DNA from: Rhodococcus sp. WMMA185
GTDB taxonomy: Bacteria > Actinomycetota > Actinomycetes > Mycobacteriales > Mycobacteriaceae
NCBI RefSeq assembly: GCF_001767395.1
Contig: NZ_CP017014.1
Span: 2,178,501-2,242,500, forward strand
Direction of reading: 5' to 3'
DNA length: 64,000 bases
Under the pieces are notes generated by a model. That model did no database searches and was not told where the DNA came from. It worked only from the letters and a program-made list of their open reading frames with translations. This document shows positions 41,791-50,416 of the stretch, one piece after another. Every line of letters begins with the position of its first letter. Positions within the stretch are counted from its first letter, which is position 1. A program made the translations under genes and the position numbers.

Positions 41791-42191
41791 GAAATGGAAT
41801 ACGTCCATGTCGACCACGCGCAAGCGCTAGCGCCCCTTCCAGCCCGATTGCGGCGACACCAGAAACTTCGATAACGGTCCAGTAACAAAACGTCTGTTTT
41901 GGAGACACAGCGCCAAATCTGAGCATCGAAACCAGGCTCCTCGGCGTGGGTGTACGGCGACCCGCGATCGAGTCGTTGTTCCTGATCAAAGGGCGTCCGT
42001 CGGTGCGACCTCGCGATGCCTACCGACTCGACGAACCAACACGCCCAGCAAACATGGGATCGCTGCCGAAACGTCGGCTCCGTGGCGCCGCCCCGGCCCC
42101 GATGTCGGCGCCCGAAAAAGTGTGGTGTGATGCTCGTCGCTTCTCTCTCTCGAGTCCGTTTTGTCGGTGCTCGTCCATACGCTCTCGGGCT
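41791..42191. other. Divergent intergenic region without recognisable gene
   Basis: Between the divergent NlpC/P60 and nuclease genes. The nuclease reading frame is open back to 41946, so a longer N-terminus is possible, but that stretch lacks family-like sequence. No RNA gene or clear terminator is seen. Confidence 0.4.
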
Positions 42192-43973
42192 GTGAGTGCT
42201 TCCGGCGTACCCGAGCAGTTGAGCTTCGACGAGCTCGACACCCCGCTGCGAGAGACCACCTTCGTGGTGGTCGATCTCGAGACCACCGGGGCCCGGCCGG
42301 GAGAGGATGCAATCACCGAGATCGGCGCAGTGAAGATCCGCGGCGGCGAGGTGCTCGGGGAAATGGCGACCCTCGTCGACCCAGGACGGTCGATTCCGCC
42401 CTACATCGTCGAGATCACGGGCATCACCTCGGCGATGTTGATCGACGCTCCTCGGATCGAGGCGGTGCTGCCCGCATTCCTCGAGTTCGCGCGGGGAGCA
42501 GTGCTCGTCGCGCACAACGCCCCTTTCGACACCGGCTTCCTCAGGGCGGCCGCAACCGCCACCAGCACCCCGTGGCCGAGATTCACCGTGCTCTGCACCG
42601 TCAAACTGGCCCGGAGAATCCTCACTCGAGACGAAGCACCCTCGATGAAGCTGTCGGCGCTGGCCCAGCTCTTCACGGCCCAGACCACACCGACGCACCG
42701 GGCCCTCGACGATGCCCGAGCCACGGTCGACGTCCTGCACGCCCTGATCGAGCGGGTCGGCAACCAGGGTGTGCACAGCCTGACGGAGCTCACCGATTAC
42801 ATTCCCGACGTTTCACCACAGCAGCGGGCCAAACGCTCCCTCGCAAGCCACCTCCCCCGCTCTCCAGGCGTGTATCTGTTCCGAGGCCCGTCCGACGAGG
42901 TTCTCTACGTCGGTACGGCAACGGATCTGCGCCGCCGCGTCCGGAACTACTTCACCGGCTCGGAGACCCGCGGCCGGATGAAAGAAATGGTCGCGCTGTG
43001 CACCCGAGTCGACCACGTGGAGTGCGCGCACTCGCTCGAGGCCGGGGTGCGCGAACTCCGGCTCCTCGCCGCGCACACTCCCCCGTACAACCGGCGATCA
43101 AAATATCCGAAACGTGGGTGGTGGATCACGCTCACCGCGGAGGCGTTTCCCCGACTATCAGTGGTCCGCACGCCCACGGCCGACTCGCTCGGACCGTTCC
43201 GGTCACGCTCGACGGCGGTCGGCGTTGCCGACACCCTCGCCGAGTTCTGCGCTCTCCGCACGTGCACGAACCGGATACCGAAAGGAAGAGAGCACGGCCC
43301 TTCCTGCCCCCCGCGCGAAATCGGGCGTTGCCCCGCCGCCGTTCACGGCCTCGATACCGAGGACGCATACCGGCGCAGCCCGGAGCGTTTCCGGCAGCTC
43401 GTGCGCGGCGTCGACGACGCCCCGCTGCGCCGCATGCGCGGCCGGGTGGAGGAACTGGCTGCGGGCGAACTCTTCGAGAACGCCGCACGCCTGCGCGACC
43501 GGACCGCGGAAACGATTGCCGTACTGCGAAGAATGCAGCGTCTGTCGTCTCTCGCCGCGCTCGATCAGATCGTCGCCGCGCACCCCGACGCAGCGGGCGG
43601 CTGGGAGTTCGCGGTGATCCGTGCGGGCCGACTCGCATCCGCGGGATGCGCACGGCAGGGAATTCACCCCATGCCGGTGGTCGATACGCTCGTTCTCACC
43701 GCCGAGACCGTCGTAGCCGACGCCTCTCCTCTCAGGGGCGCGTCCCCCGAGGAAGCGGGCCTCATCGCACGCTGGCTCGACCGGGAGGGCACCCGAATCG
43801 TCAGTGCCTCCTCTGGCTGGTCCGAACCCGCACGGGGTGCCGGTTCCTGGGCCGGTTGGTGCACACTCGCGCAGGCAGCGAGCACCTCGACGCAGGGCGC
43901 CGGCGACACAGGACGCGGCAACCGACCACCCGTACCGGATCACGCCGACCACGACATAGGCTGGCGATCATGA
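42192..43973 (+). CDS. DEDDh 3'-5' exonuclease fused to GIY-YIG/UvrC-like nuclease (Rv2191-like)
   Basis: A protein of about 593 residues with an N-terminal DnaQ-like exonuclease (VVVDLETTGA, HNAPFDTGFL, HRALDDARAT: the D-E, D and H-D ligands) and a GIY-YIG domain (PGVYLFRGPSDEVLYVGTATDLRRRV) followed by UvrC-like segments (RTCTNRI, FENAARLRDRTAETI). It is present as a single protein in mycobacteria next to trpD. A role in DNA repair is inferred from the domains. GTG 42192 (VSASGVPEQLSFDEL) is the likely start; longer starts at 41946 or 42102 are possible but look noncoding. Confidence 0.83.
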   Translation: MSASGVPEQLSFDELDTPLRETTFVVVDLETTGARPGEDAITEIGAVKIRGGEVLGEMATLVDPGRSIPPYIVEITGITSAMLIDAPRIEAVLPAFLEFARGAVLVAHNAPFDTGFLRAAATATSTPWPRFTVLCTVKLARRILTRDEAPSMKLSALAQLFTAQTTPTHRALDDARATVDVLHALIERVGNQGVHSLTELTDYIPDVSPQQRAKRSLASHLPRSPGVYLFRGPSDEVLYVGTATDLRRRVRNYFTGSETRGRMKEMVALCTRVDHVECAHSLEAGVRELRLLAAHTPPYNRRSKYPKRGWWITLTAEAFPRLSVVRTPTADSLGPFRSRSTAVGVADTLAEFCALRTCTNRIPKGREHGPSCPPREIGRCPAAVHGLDTEDAYRRSPERFRQLVRGVDDAPLRRMRGRVEELAAGELFENAARLRDRTAETIAVLRRMQRLSSLAALDQIVAAHPDAAGGWEFAVIRAGRLASAGCARQGIHPMPVVDTLVLTAETVVADASPLRGASPEEAGLIARWLDREGTRIVSASSGWSEPARGAGSWAGWCTLAQAASTSTQGAGDTGRGNRPPVPDHADHDIGWRS

Positions 43974-44245
43974 TCAACGCCATCGTCCTGATCCACGCCG
44001 AAGCCCACCGCATCCCGGAGACCGCTCAGGCGGTGGCCGACATCGCCGGCGTGGACAAAGTCTATTCCTGTGCCGGTGACGTCGACCTGATCGCGATCGT
44101 GCGTGTGCGAGACCACGCACTTATCGCCGAAGTCGTCACCGAGGGGATCAACAAGGTCGAGGGTGTGTCGAAGACGGCCACGCACATCGCCTTCCAGTCC
44201 TATTCGAGCGCAGACGTGGAGGCGGGATTCTCCATCGGCGAGTGA
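43970..44245 (+). CDS. Stand-alone Lrp/AsnC ligand-binding (RAM) domain protein
   Basis: A 91-residue protein beginning MINAIVLIHAEAHRIPETAQ, with IAGVDKVYSCAGDVDLIAIVRV and VEGVSKTATHIAFQSY, the alpha-beta RAM fold of Lrp/AsnC regulators without their DNA-binding helix-turn-helix. It probably binds an amino acid and may multimerise with full-length Lrp proteins. Its ATG overlaps the nuclease stop (ATGA), indicating translational coupling. It lies convergent with trpD, separated by 33 nt. Confidence 0.85.
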   Translation: MINAIVLIHAEAHRIPETAQAVADIAGVDKVYSCAGDVDLIAIVRVRDHALIAEVVTEGINKVEGVSKTATHIAFQSYSSADVEAGFSIGE

Positions 44246-44278
44246 GTCGCCCGGCACCGGGTTGGTATTGAACCAAAC

Positions 44279-45367
44279 CTAGTTGGTGGCTGCGAGACCT
44301 GACGTCACCTCGGCCCACTTACCGAGCAGCGTTGCTGCCGCACCGCTGTCGATCGACTGAGCCGCCGTGGCGAACCCGTCCGTCAACGCATCCTCCAGAG
44401 TGCGGCCTCCCAATCCCCGAAACGCCGCGATCGCTCCCGCGGCGTTGAGCAGAACCGCATCGCGCACCGGCCCCGTCTCGCCCGCCAGGAGCCGCCGCAC
44501 CACCGCAGCGTTCACCTCGGCATCGCCGCCGCGCAACTCGTCGAGGGGAACCCTCGCGACCCCGATGTCGCGCGGGTCGAAGCGACGGGTCGTCACCGAC
44601 CCTTCCGAAACGATGTGCACGGTCGACGTGGTCGAGGTGGTCAACTCGTCGAGGCCGTCATCGCCGCGCACCACGAGGGCGGAGTTGCCGCGCTGAGCGA
44701 GTACGCCGGCCACCACCGAGGTCAGCCCGGCAAACGCGCACCCGACGAGGCCGGCACGTGGGCGCGCAGGATTCGTGAGCGGTCCGAGCACGTTGAAGAC
44801 GGTCGGGATTCCGATCTCCTTGCGTGGTGATCCCGCGAAACGCAGCGCGGGGTGGAACACGGGGGCGAAGCAGAAGCCGATCCCGGCCTCACGGACGCAT
44901 CGGGCCACCTCGTCAGGACCGAGATCGATCTTCACACCGAGCGCCTCGAGCACGTCCGCACCGCCGCTCTTCGAGGATGCGGCCCGATTGCCGTGCTTGA
45001 CGACGCGAATGCCGGAAGCCGCGACCACAATGGACGCCATCGTGGAGATGTTGACGGTATTGGACCGATCGCCACCGGTACCGACGACATCGACGACGTC
45101 GGCATCGATCGGAACCTTGCGCGCGTGCCCGAGCATCGAATCGGCCAGGCCGCGGACCTCCTCCGCAGTCTCGCCCTTCATCTTCAGCGCCACACCGAAT
45201 GCCGCGATCTGCGCGGAGGTGGCGTTGTCGGACATGATCTCGTCCATCGCCCATGTCGCATCACCCGCGGAGAGGTCGTGGCCGTCGGTGAGGGCGCCGA
45301 GCACCGAAGGCCACGTGCGCGCCGACAGCAGTGCGTCGTTATTCTCCTGAGCGGTCGGGCTCTGCAT
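44279..45367 (-). CDS. trpD: Anthranilate phosphoribosyltransferase
   Basis: A 362-residue enzyme of tryptophan synthesis that joins anthranilate to PRPP. The PRPP-binding glycine-rich loop is [37 protein letters not shown] carries anthranilate- and metal-contacting residues, and [12 protein letters not shown] is the family signature. AGAGGA lies 8 nt before the ATG at 45367. Syntenic with Rv2192c. Confidence 0.95.
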   Translation of the reverse strand: MQSPTAQENNDALLSARTWPSVLGALTDGHDLSAGDATWAMDEIMSDNATSAQIAAFGVALKMKGETAEEVRGLADSMLGHARKVPIDADVVDVVGTGGDRSNTVNISTMASIVVAASGIRVVKHGNRAASSKSGGADVLEALGVKIDLGPDEVARCVREAGIGFCFAPVFHPALRFAGSPRKEIGIPTVFNVLGPLTNPARPRAGLVGCAFAGLTSVVAGVLAQRGNSALVVRGDDGLDELTTSTTSTVHIVSEGSVTTRRFDPRDIGVARVPLDELRGGDAEVNAAVVRRLLAGETGPVRDAVLLNAAGAIAAFRGLGGRTLEDALTDGFATAAQSIDSGAAATLLGKWAEVTSGLAATN

Positions 45368-45411
45368 TCGTCTTGTCCTCTTGTACTAGGGGCGGTCCAT
45401 TCGATCCCTGG

Positions 45412-45515
45412 CAGCCTAGCCACCGGGCATATCGGGCGGCTCAGCCACCGGGCATATCGGGCGGCTCAGCCACCGGGCAAATCGGGTGGCTCAGCCGCCG
45501 GGCAAATCGGGCGGC
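45412..45515. repeat. Four 25-bp tandem repeats, each a small hairpin
   Basis: AGCCACCGGGCATATCGGG-type units start every 25 bp (CACCG at 45421, 45446, 45471; GCCG at 45496), with minor changes. Each unit can fold AGCC-CC against GG-GGCT. The last unit falls inside the stop region of the upstream ORF (ending 45491). They lie between that ORF and trpD, on the minus-strand path, and could attenuate or terminate transcription. Confidence 0.75.
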
Positions 45516-45955
45516 TGCATCGCATCCCATCCGGACACGGAACCTCCGAGCCGCTGGGCCAGCCCAACCATCCTCGACCGTTCCTGCGAACAGTGCAGGG
45601 CGTCGAGGAGCTGAACTCGTTGCAACACCAATCTCACGTCTTCACCCGAGTCATCGGGCCCGGACTCCCCTGCCACCTCGTCTGACGGCCGATATCCCTC
45701 CTGCGCGGCGATCGACACGGCCTCTTGCACCGCCGAGGCCGGAAGGGTCAGATGGTGCCGGAGCACCGCCTCCTCATCGCTGACCCACCGCGGATCCTCC
45801 TCAGCTGCCCGGTCGAGCGTGGCTCCACACCCCTCCACGTCGTCGAAGCACGACACGACGACGACAAGGTCACTCCGGTCCGGGTCCAGCGGTGCCTTTT
45901 GCCCTCCCCCGAGGAGTCTCCGCAGCCAACCCTTACGGTTGAGTCCAGTTCCCAT
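45491..45955 (-). CDS. Conserved hypothetical protein upstream of trpD
   Basis: A 154-residue soluble acidic protein ([18 protein letters not shown], then [30 protein letters not shown], an Arg/Glu-rich centre and [26 protein letters not shown]). I do not recognise a domain. Its C-terminus has been built partly from the 25-bp repeat (PPDLPGG). It is divergent from ctaE with a 129-bp shared upstream region. AAGGTGAAGGG precedes the ATG at 45955. Confidence 0.6.
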   Translation of the reverse strand: MGTGLNRKGWLRRLLGGGQKAPLDPDRSDLVVVVSCFDDVEGCGATLDRAAEEDPRWVSDEEAVLRHHLTLPASAVQEAVSIAAQEGYRPSDEVAGESGPDDSGEDVRLVLQRVQLLDALHCSQERSRMVGLAQRLGGSVSGWDAMQPPDLPGG

Positions 45956-46084
45956 CCCTTCACCTTTTCACGGTCCGCAACCCGCCTGCTGCCAGCAGGG
46001 ACAATCGGGCACTCCGGGCTCGTCGGCCCACCGAGGGCGGACCCGAGTGACCACCTCTTACGACAAGGCGTCATACTTCTGTCT

Positions 46085-46696
46085 GTGACGAGCGCAGTAG
46101 GGACTTCAGGATCAGCAATCACCCAACGCGTGCACTCGCTGAACCGACCAAACATGGTCAGCGTTGGCACCATCGTGTGGTTGTCAAGTGAGCTCATGTT
46201 CTTCGCAGGGCTCTTTGCCATGTATTTCGTGGCACGAGCACAGGCGAACGGAGTCTGGCCGCCGGAGCCGACCCATCTGAATCTGTACCTTGCCGTGCCG
46301 GTGACGTTGGTGCTGATCGCGTCGTCGTTCACCTGCCAGATGGGTGTGTTCGCAGCCGAGCGCGGTGACGTCTTCGGCCTGCGCCGGTGGTACCTGCTGA
46401 CCCTGGCGATGGGCACATTCTTCGTCCTCGGCCAGGGCTACGAGTACTTCGCCCTGTTCCACGAGGGCACGACCATCTCGAGCAGCGTGTACGGCTCGGT
46501 CTTTTTCATGACCACCGGTTTCCACGGCCTGCACGTGATCGGCGGCCTCATCGCGTTCGTCTTCCTGATCGCCCGCACGAAGGTCAGCAAGTTCACGCCT
46601 GCCCAGGCCACTGCAGCCATCGTCGTCTCGTACTACTGGCACTTCGTCGACATCGTGTGGATCGCCCTGTTCGCGACGATCTACTTCATCCGTTGA
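46085..46696 (+). CDS. ctaE: Cytochrome c oxidase subunit III
   Basis: A 203-residue, five-helix form of aa3-oxidase subunit III ([31 protein letters not shown], then [18 protein letters not shown] and [21 protein letters not shown]). GTG 46085 gives the expected actinobacterial length and the [13 protein letters not shown] start. It begins the ctaE-qcrC-qcrA-qcrB cluster for the bc1-aa3 supercomplex. Confidence 0.95.
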   Translation: MTSAVGTSGSAITQRVHSLNRPNMVSVGTIVWLSSELMFFAGLFAMYFVARAQANGVWPPEPTHLNLYLAVPVTLVLIASSFTCQMGVFAAERGDVFGLRRWYLLTLAMGTFFVLGQGYEYFALFHEGTTISSSVYGSVFFMTTGFHGLHVIGGLIAFVFLIARTKVSKFTPAQATAAIVVSYYWHFVDIVWIALFATIYFIR

Positions 46697-46760
46697 TCAG
46701 CTGAACGCCCCCAGGCAGCCCCTGACGTCCAGTCCGTCCCGACATACCAAAGGGATACAG

Positions 46761-47612
46761 ATGAGTTCATCCCCACCTCCCACATCCGACACCGCGGTGT
46801 CCGCCGCGCAGGCACGACGCCGGCGGAAGCTACGCAGGCGCGTCACGGGCGCACTGGTCCTGATGATGGGACTGGTCAGCGCCGGTTTCCTTGCGTCTGC
46901 GTTGACGCCCACCCCGCAGGTCGCCACCGCGAGCGATGATCAGGCAGCCCTGATCCGCGAGGGCAAGCAGCTCTACGACACCTCGTGCATCACATGTCAC
47001 GGTGCGAACCTGCAGGGTGTCCAGGACCGCGGCCCCAGCCTGATCGGCGTCGGCGAGGCCGCCGTGTACTTCCAGGTGTCGTCGGGACGTATGCCCGCGG
47101 TCCGCAACGAGGCGCAGGTCTCGCGCAAGCCCGTCAAGTTCGACGCAGCGCAGACGGACGCCATCGGCGCCTACATCCAGGCCAACGGCGGCGGACCCAC
47201 CGTCATCCGTGACGAGAACGGCGAGATCGCCCAGTCTTCGCTGCGCGGCGGCGACGTCGCACGCGGTAGCGAACTGTTCCGCCTCAACTGCGCTTCCTGC
47301 CACAACTTCACCGGTCGTGGCGGTGCACTCTCGTCCGGCAAGTACGCCCCGGTCCTCGACCCGGCGAACGAGCAGCAGATTTACACCGCGATGGTCACCG
47401 GCCCGCAGAACATGCCCAAGTTCTCGGACCGTCAGCTGACCGTCGAGGAAAAGAAGGACATCATCGCCTACGTCAAGCAAGCGAGCGAGGTCAAGCAGCC
47501 CGGTGGCTACGGGCTCGGCGGACTCAACACTGCCTCAGAGGGCATAGCCATGTGGGTCGTCGGAATTGTTGCTGTCGTCGGTGCAGCATTGTGGATCGGA
47601 GCAAGGTCATGA
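46761..47612 (+). CDS. qcrC: Diheme cytochrome c1 of the bc1 complex
   Basis: A 283-residue protein with two heme c motifs, CITCH (near residue 76) and CASCH (near 177), the diheme arrangement that replaces soluble cytochrome c in actinobacteria. An N-terminal membrane segment ([16 protein letters not shown]) and a C-terminal one ([20 protein letters not shown]) anchor it. AAGGGA precedes the ATG. Its stop overlaps the qcrA start. Confidence 0.96.
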   Translation: MSSSPPPTSDTAVSAAQARRRRKLRRRVTGALVLMMGLVSAGFLASALTPTPQVATASDDQAALIREGKQLYDTSCITCHGANLQGVQDRGPSLIGVGEAAVYFQVSSGRMPAVRNEAQVSRKPVKFDAAQTDAIGAYIQANGGGPTVIRDENGEIAQSSLRGGDVARGSELFRLNCASCHNFTGRGGALSSGKYAPVLDPANEQQIYTAMVTGPQNMPKFSDRQLTVEEKKDIIAYVKQASEVKQPGGYGLGGLNTASEGIAMWVVGIVAVVGAALWIGARS

Positions 47613-48751
47613 GCGACGCTGGCCAATCGGACGGCGCCACCCCAAAGAAGTACACAGATGAAGAACTCGAGAACCTGAGCCGCGACGAACTGGTCGAACA
47701 CGGCACCAATCTCGACGGTGTCGATGTCGCTTTCCGCCGCGACCGCTGGGCGGTCGAGGGAACGAAGGCGGAGAAGCGCGCCGAACGGTCGGTCGCCTTC
47801 TGGTTCGCTCTCTCCGGCATCTCGGCGATCGCCTTCATCTTGATCTTCCTGTTCTGGCCCTGGCAGTACGCCGGAGCCGGTGAGGAGAACTACGGCGCCT
47901 ACAGCCTGTACACGCCACTGATCGGCCTCACCATGGGTCTGGCGATTCTCGGGCTCGGCTTCGGAGCGGTGCAGTTCACGAAGAAGTTCATCCCCGAAGA
48001 GGTGTCCATTCAGGACCGCCACGACGGCAAATCGTCCGAGACCGATCGCAAGACGATCGTGGCCGAACTCGGTGACTCACTCGAGACATCGACCATCGGG
48101 CGCCGCAAGCTCATCAAGCGCAGCCTGATCTTCGGCGGTGGCGCCCTCGGCATCATGTCGGTCATGCCGCTCGGCGGTTTGGTCAAGAACCCGTGGGCTC
48201 AGGGCGACGAGTCACCCCTGTGGGTGTCCGGGTGGACCCCCCGCTACGAGGGCGAAACCATCTACCTGCGCCGCGACACCGGCCGCCCCGACGACGTGGT
48301 ACTTGTCCGCCCGGAAGACCTGGATGCCGGCTCCATGGAGACCGTGTTCCCCTTCCGTGAGTCCGACCGGGGCGATCACGAAGCCCTCCTCGACGGACTG
48401 CGTGGCGTCCGCAACGCGACCATGCTCATCCGTCTCCGCACGGAGGACACCGAGCGGGTCATCAAGCGCAAGGGCCAGGAGAGCTTCAACTACGGGGACT
48501 ACTTCGCGTACTCGAAGATCTGCACCCACCTCGGCTGCCCCACGTCGCTATACGAACAGCAGACCAACCGGATCCTCTGCCCGTGCCATCAGTCGCAGTT
48601 CGACGCGCTGACCTACGGAAAGCCGATCTTCGGTCCAGCTGCCCGTGCACTTCCGCAGTTGCCCATTACAGTGAATGAAGAGGGCTTCCTCGTCGCCAAC
48701 GGTGACTACGTCGAAGCTCTCGGCCCGGCATTTTGGGAGCGTCGACCGTGA
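47609..48751 (+). CDS. qcrA: Rieske iron-sulfur subunit of the bc1 complex
   Basis: A 380-residue protein with three N-terminal transmembrane segments, typical of actinobacterial Rieske proteins. The 2Fe-2S ligand motifs are CTHLGC and [10 protein letters not shown] twin-arginine-like [10 protein letters not shown] precedes the third helix. It overlaps qcrC by ATGA and qcrB by GTGA, so the three are translationally coupled. Confidence 0.96.
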   Translation: MSDAGQSDGATPKKYTDEELENLSRDELVEHGTNLDGVDVAFRRDRWAVEGTKAEKRAERSVAFWFALSGISAIAFILIFLFWPWQYAGAGEENYGAYSLYTPLIGLTMGLAILGLGFGAVQFTKKFIPEEVSIQDRHDGKSSETDRKTIVAELGDSLETSTIGRRKLIKRSLIFGGGALGIMSVMPLGGLVKNPWAQGDESPLWVSGWTPRYEGETIYLRRDTGRPDDVVLVRPEDLDAGSMETVFPFRESDRGDHEALLDGLRGVRNATMLIRLRTEDTERVIKRKGQESFNYGDYFAYSKICTHLGCPTSLYEQQTNRILCPCHQSQFDALTYGKPIFGPAARALPQLPITVNEEGFLVANGDYVEALGPAFWERRP

Positions 48752-50406
48752 CCGACAAACCATCCAAACTGAACTCGATGGCCGCCGGCCAAGCCGAAGC
48801 GATGGACTCGAGGTATCATCTCGCGGCCGGAATGCGCAGGCAGATCAACAAGGTCTTCCCCACGCATTGGTCCTTCCTGCTCGGCGAGATCGCGCTGTAC
48901 AGCTTCATCATCCTTCTGATCTCGGGCGTCTACCTGACGTTGTTCTTCGACCCGTCGATGGCACACGTCGTCTACAACGGCGCGTACGAGCCGCTTCGTG
49001 GCGTCACGATGTCCCGCGCCTACGAGACCACCCTGAACATTTCGTTCGAGGTGCGCGGCGGCCTGTTCGTCCGTCAGATCCACCACTGGGCGGCTCTGAT
49101 GTTCGCGGCGTCGATCGTCGTACACCTGCTGCGGGTCTTCTTCACCGGCGCCTTCCGGCGTCCGCGTGAGGCCAACTGGGTCATCGGTAGCCTTCTGCTG
49201 ATCCTGGCGATGTTCGAGGGCTTCTTCGGATACTCCCTCCCGGACGACCTGCTGTCCGGCACCGGCGTCCGCGCCGCCCTGTCCGGCATCACGATGAGCG
49301 TCCCGATCGCAGGTACCTGGCTGCACTGGCTGATCTTCGGTGGCGACTTCCCCGGCGATCTGATCATTCCTCGCCTGTACGTCGGCCACGTCCTGCTGCT
49401 CCCCGGCATCATCCTGGCCCTGATCGCAGGACACCTTGCGCTGGTCTGGTACCAGAAGCACACCCAGTTCCCCGGCCCTGGTCGCACCGAGCAGAACGTC
49501 GTGGGTGTCCGGATCCTGCCTGTCTTCGCGGTCAAGTCCGGTGCGTTCTTCGCGATCACGTTCGGCGTGCTCGCCCTGATGGGTGGATTGCTGCAGATCA
49601 ACGCGGTCTGGACCATCGGCCCGTACAACCCCTCGCAGGTGTCGGCAGGCGTGCAGCCCGACATTTACATGATGTGGACGGACGGCATGGCCCGCTTGTG
49701 GCCGGCCTGGGACATCTACCTGTTCAACCGCTACACGATTCCGTCGGTGTTCGCCGTGGCAGTGATCATGGGCTTGGTGTTCACCCTCCTGATCGCGTAC
49801 CCGTGGATCGAGAAGCGCCTGACCGGCGACGACGCTCACCACAACCTGCTCCAGCGTCCGCGCGACGTTCCGGTCCGTACCGCGATCGGTGCAATGGTGA
49901 TCACGTTCTACGTCATCCTGACGCTCTCGTGCATCAACGACATCATCGCGTACCACCTCAACATCTCGTTGAACGCGACGACGTGGATGGGCCGCATCGG
50001 AATGGTGCTGCTGCCTCCGCTGGCCTTCTTCATCGCCTACCGGTTCTGCCTGGGTCTGCAGCGCAGCGACCGTGCGGTCCTCGAGCACGGAATCGAGACC
50101 GGCATCATCAAGCGGATGCCGAACGGTCAGTACATCGAGATCCACCAGCCGCTCGGCCCGGTCGACGACCACGGTCACCCGCTCCCGCTCGAGTACCAGG
50201 GTGCGGCCATCCCGAAGAAGATGAACAAGCTCGGATCTGCCGGCAAGCCCGGCTCCGGCAGCCTTGTCACCGCGGACCCGGTCGAAGAGAGCCGGGCACT
50301 TGAGGAAGCCTTGCACGAGGGCGAACACCGGCAGCTGACGATGCTGCGGGAGTACCAGGACCAGGTGCACGGCAACGGGTCATCCGGAAACGGAGAAGCC
50401 CACTAG
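48748..50406 (+). CDS. qcrB: Cytochrome b subunit of the bc1 complex
   Basis: A 552-residue polytopic protein with the heme-ligand histidines of cytochrome b in two helices (IHHWAAL...HLLR and the downstream H-rich helix GHVLLLPG...[12 protein letters not shown]). It has the long hydrophilic C-terminal extension typical of actinobacteria ([24 protein letters not shown]...). GTG 48748 follows GGGAG by 8 nt and overlaps the qcrA stop. Confidence 0.96.
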   Translation: MTDKPSKLNSMAAGQAEAMDSRYHLAAGMRRQINKVFPTHWSFLLGEIALYSFIILLISGVYLTLFFDPSMAHVVYNGAYEPLRGVTMSRAYETTLNISFEVRGGLFVRQIHHWAALMFAASIVVHLLRVFFTGAFRRPREANWVIGSLLLILAMFEGFFGYSLPDDLLSGTGVRAALSGITMSVPIAGTWLHWLIFGGDFPGDLIIPRLYVGHVLLLPGIILALIAGHLALVWYQKHTQFPGPGRTEQNVVGVRILPVFAVKSGAFFAITFGVLALMGGLLQINAVWTIGPYNPSQVSAGVQPDIYMMWTDGMARLWPAWDIYLFNRYTIPSVFAVAVIMGLVFTLLIAYPWIEKRLTGDDAHHNLLQRPRDVPVRTAIGAMVITFYVILTLSCINDIIAYHLNISLNATTWMGRIGMVLLPPLAFFIAYRFCLGLQRSDRAVLEHGIETGIIKRMPNGQYIEIHQPLGPVDDHGHPLPLEYQGAAIPKKMNKLGSAGKPGSGSLVTADPVEESRALEEALHEGEHRQLTMLREYQDQVHGNGSSGNGEAH

Positions 50407-50416
50407 CGTCGCCGTT

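Noticed and set aside
41629..41800. c-di-AMP (ydaO-type) riboswitch before the small NlpC/P60 gene
   Set aside because: Such riboswitches do precede cell-wall hydrolases in actinobacteria, but I could not match the conserved core in the leader. A covariance-model search would decide.
45412..45515. 25-bp repeats considered as a CRISPR array
   Set aside because: Units are contiguous without spacers and there are no cas genes.
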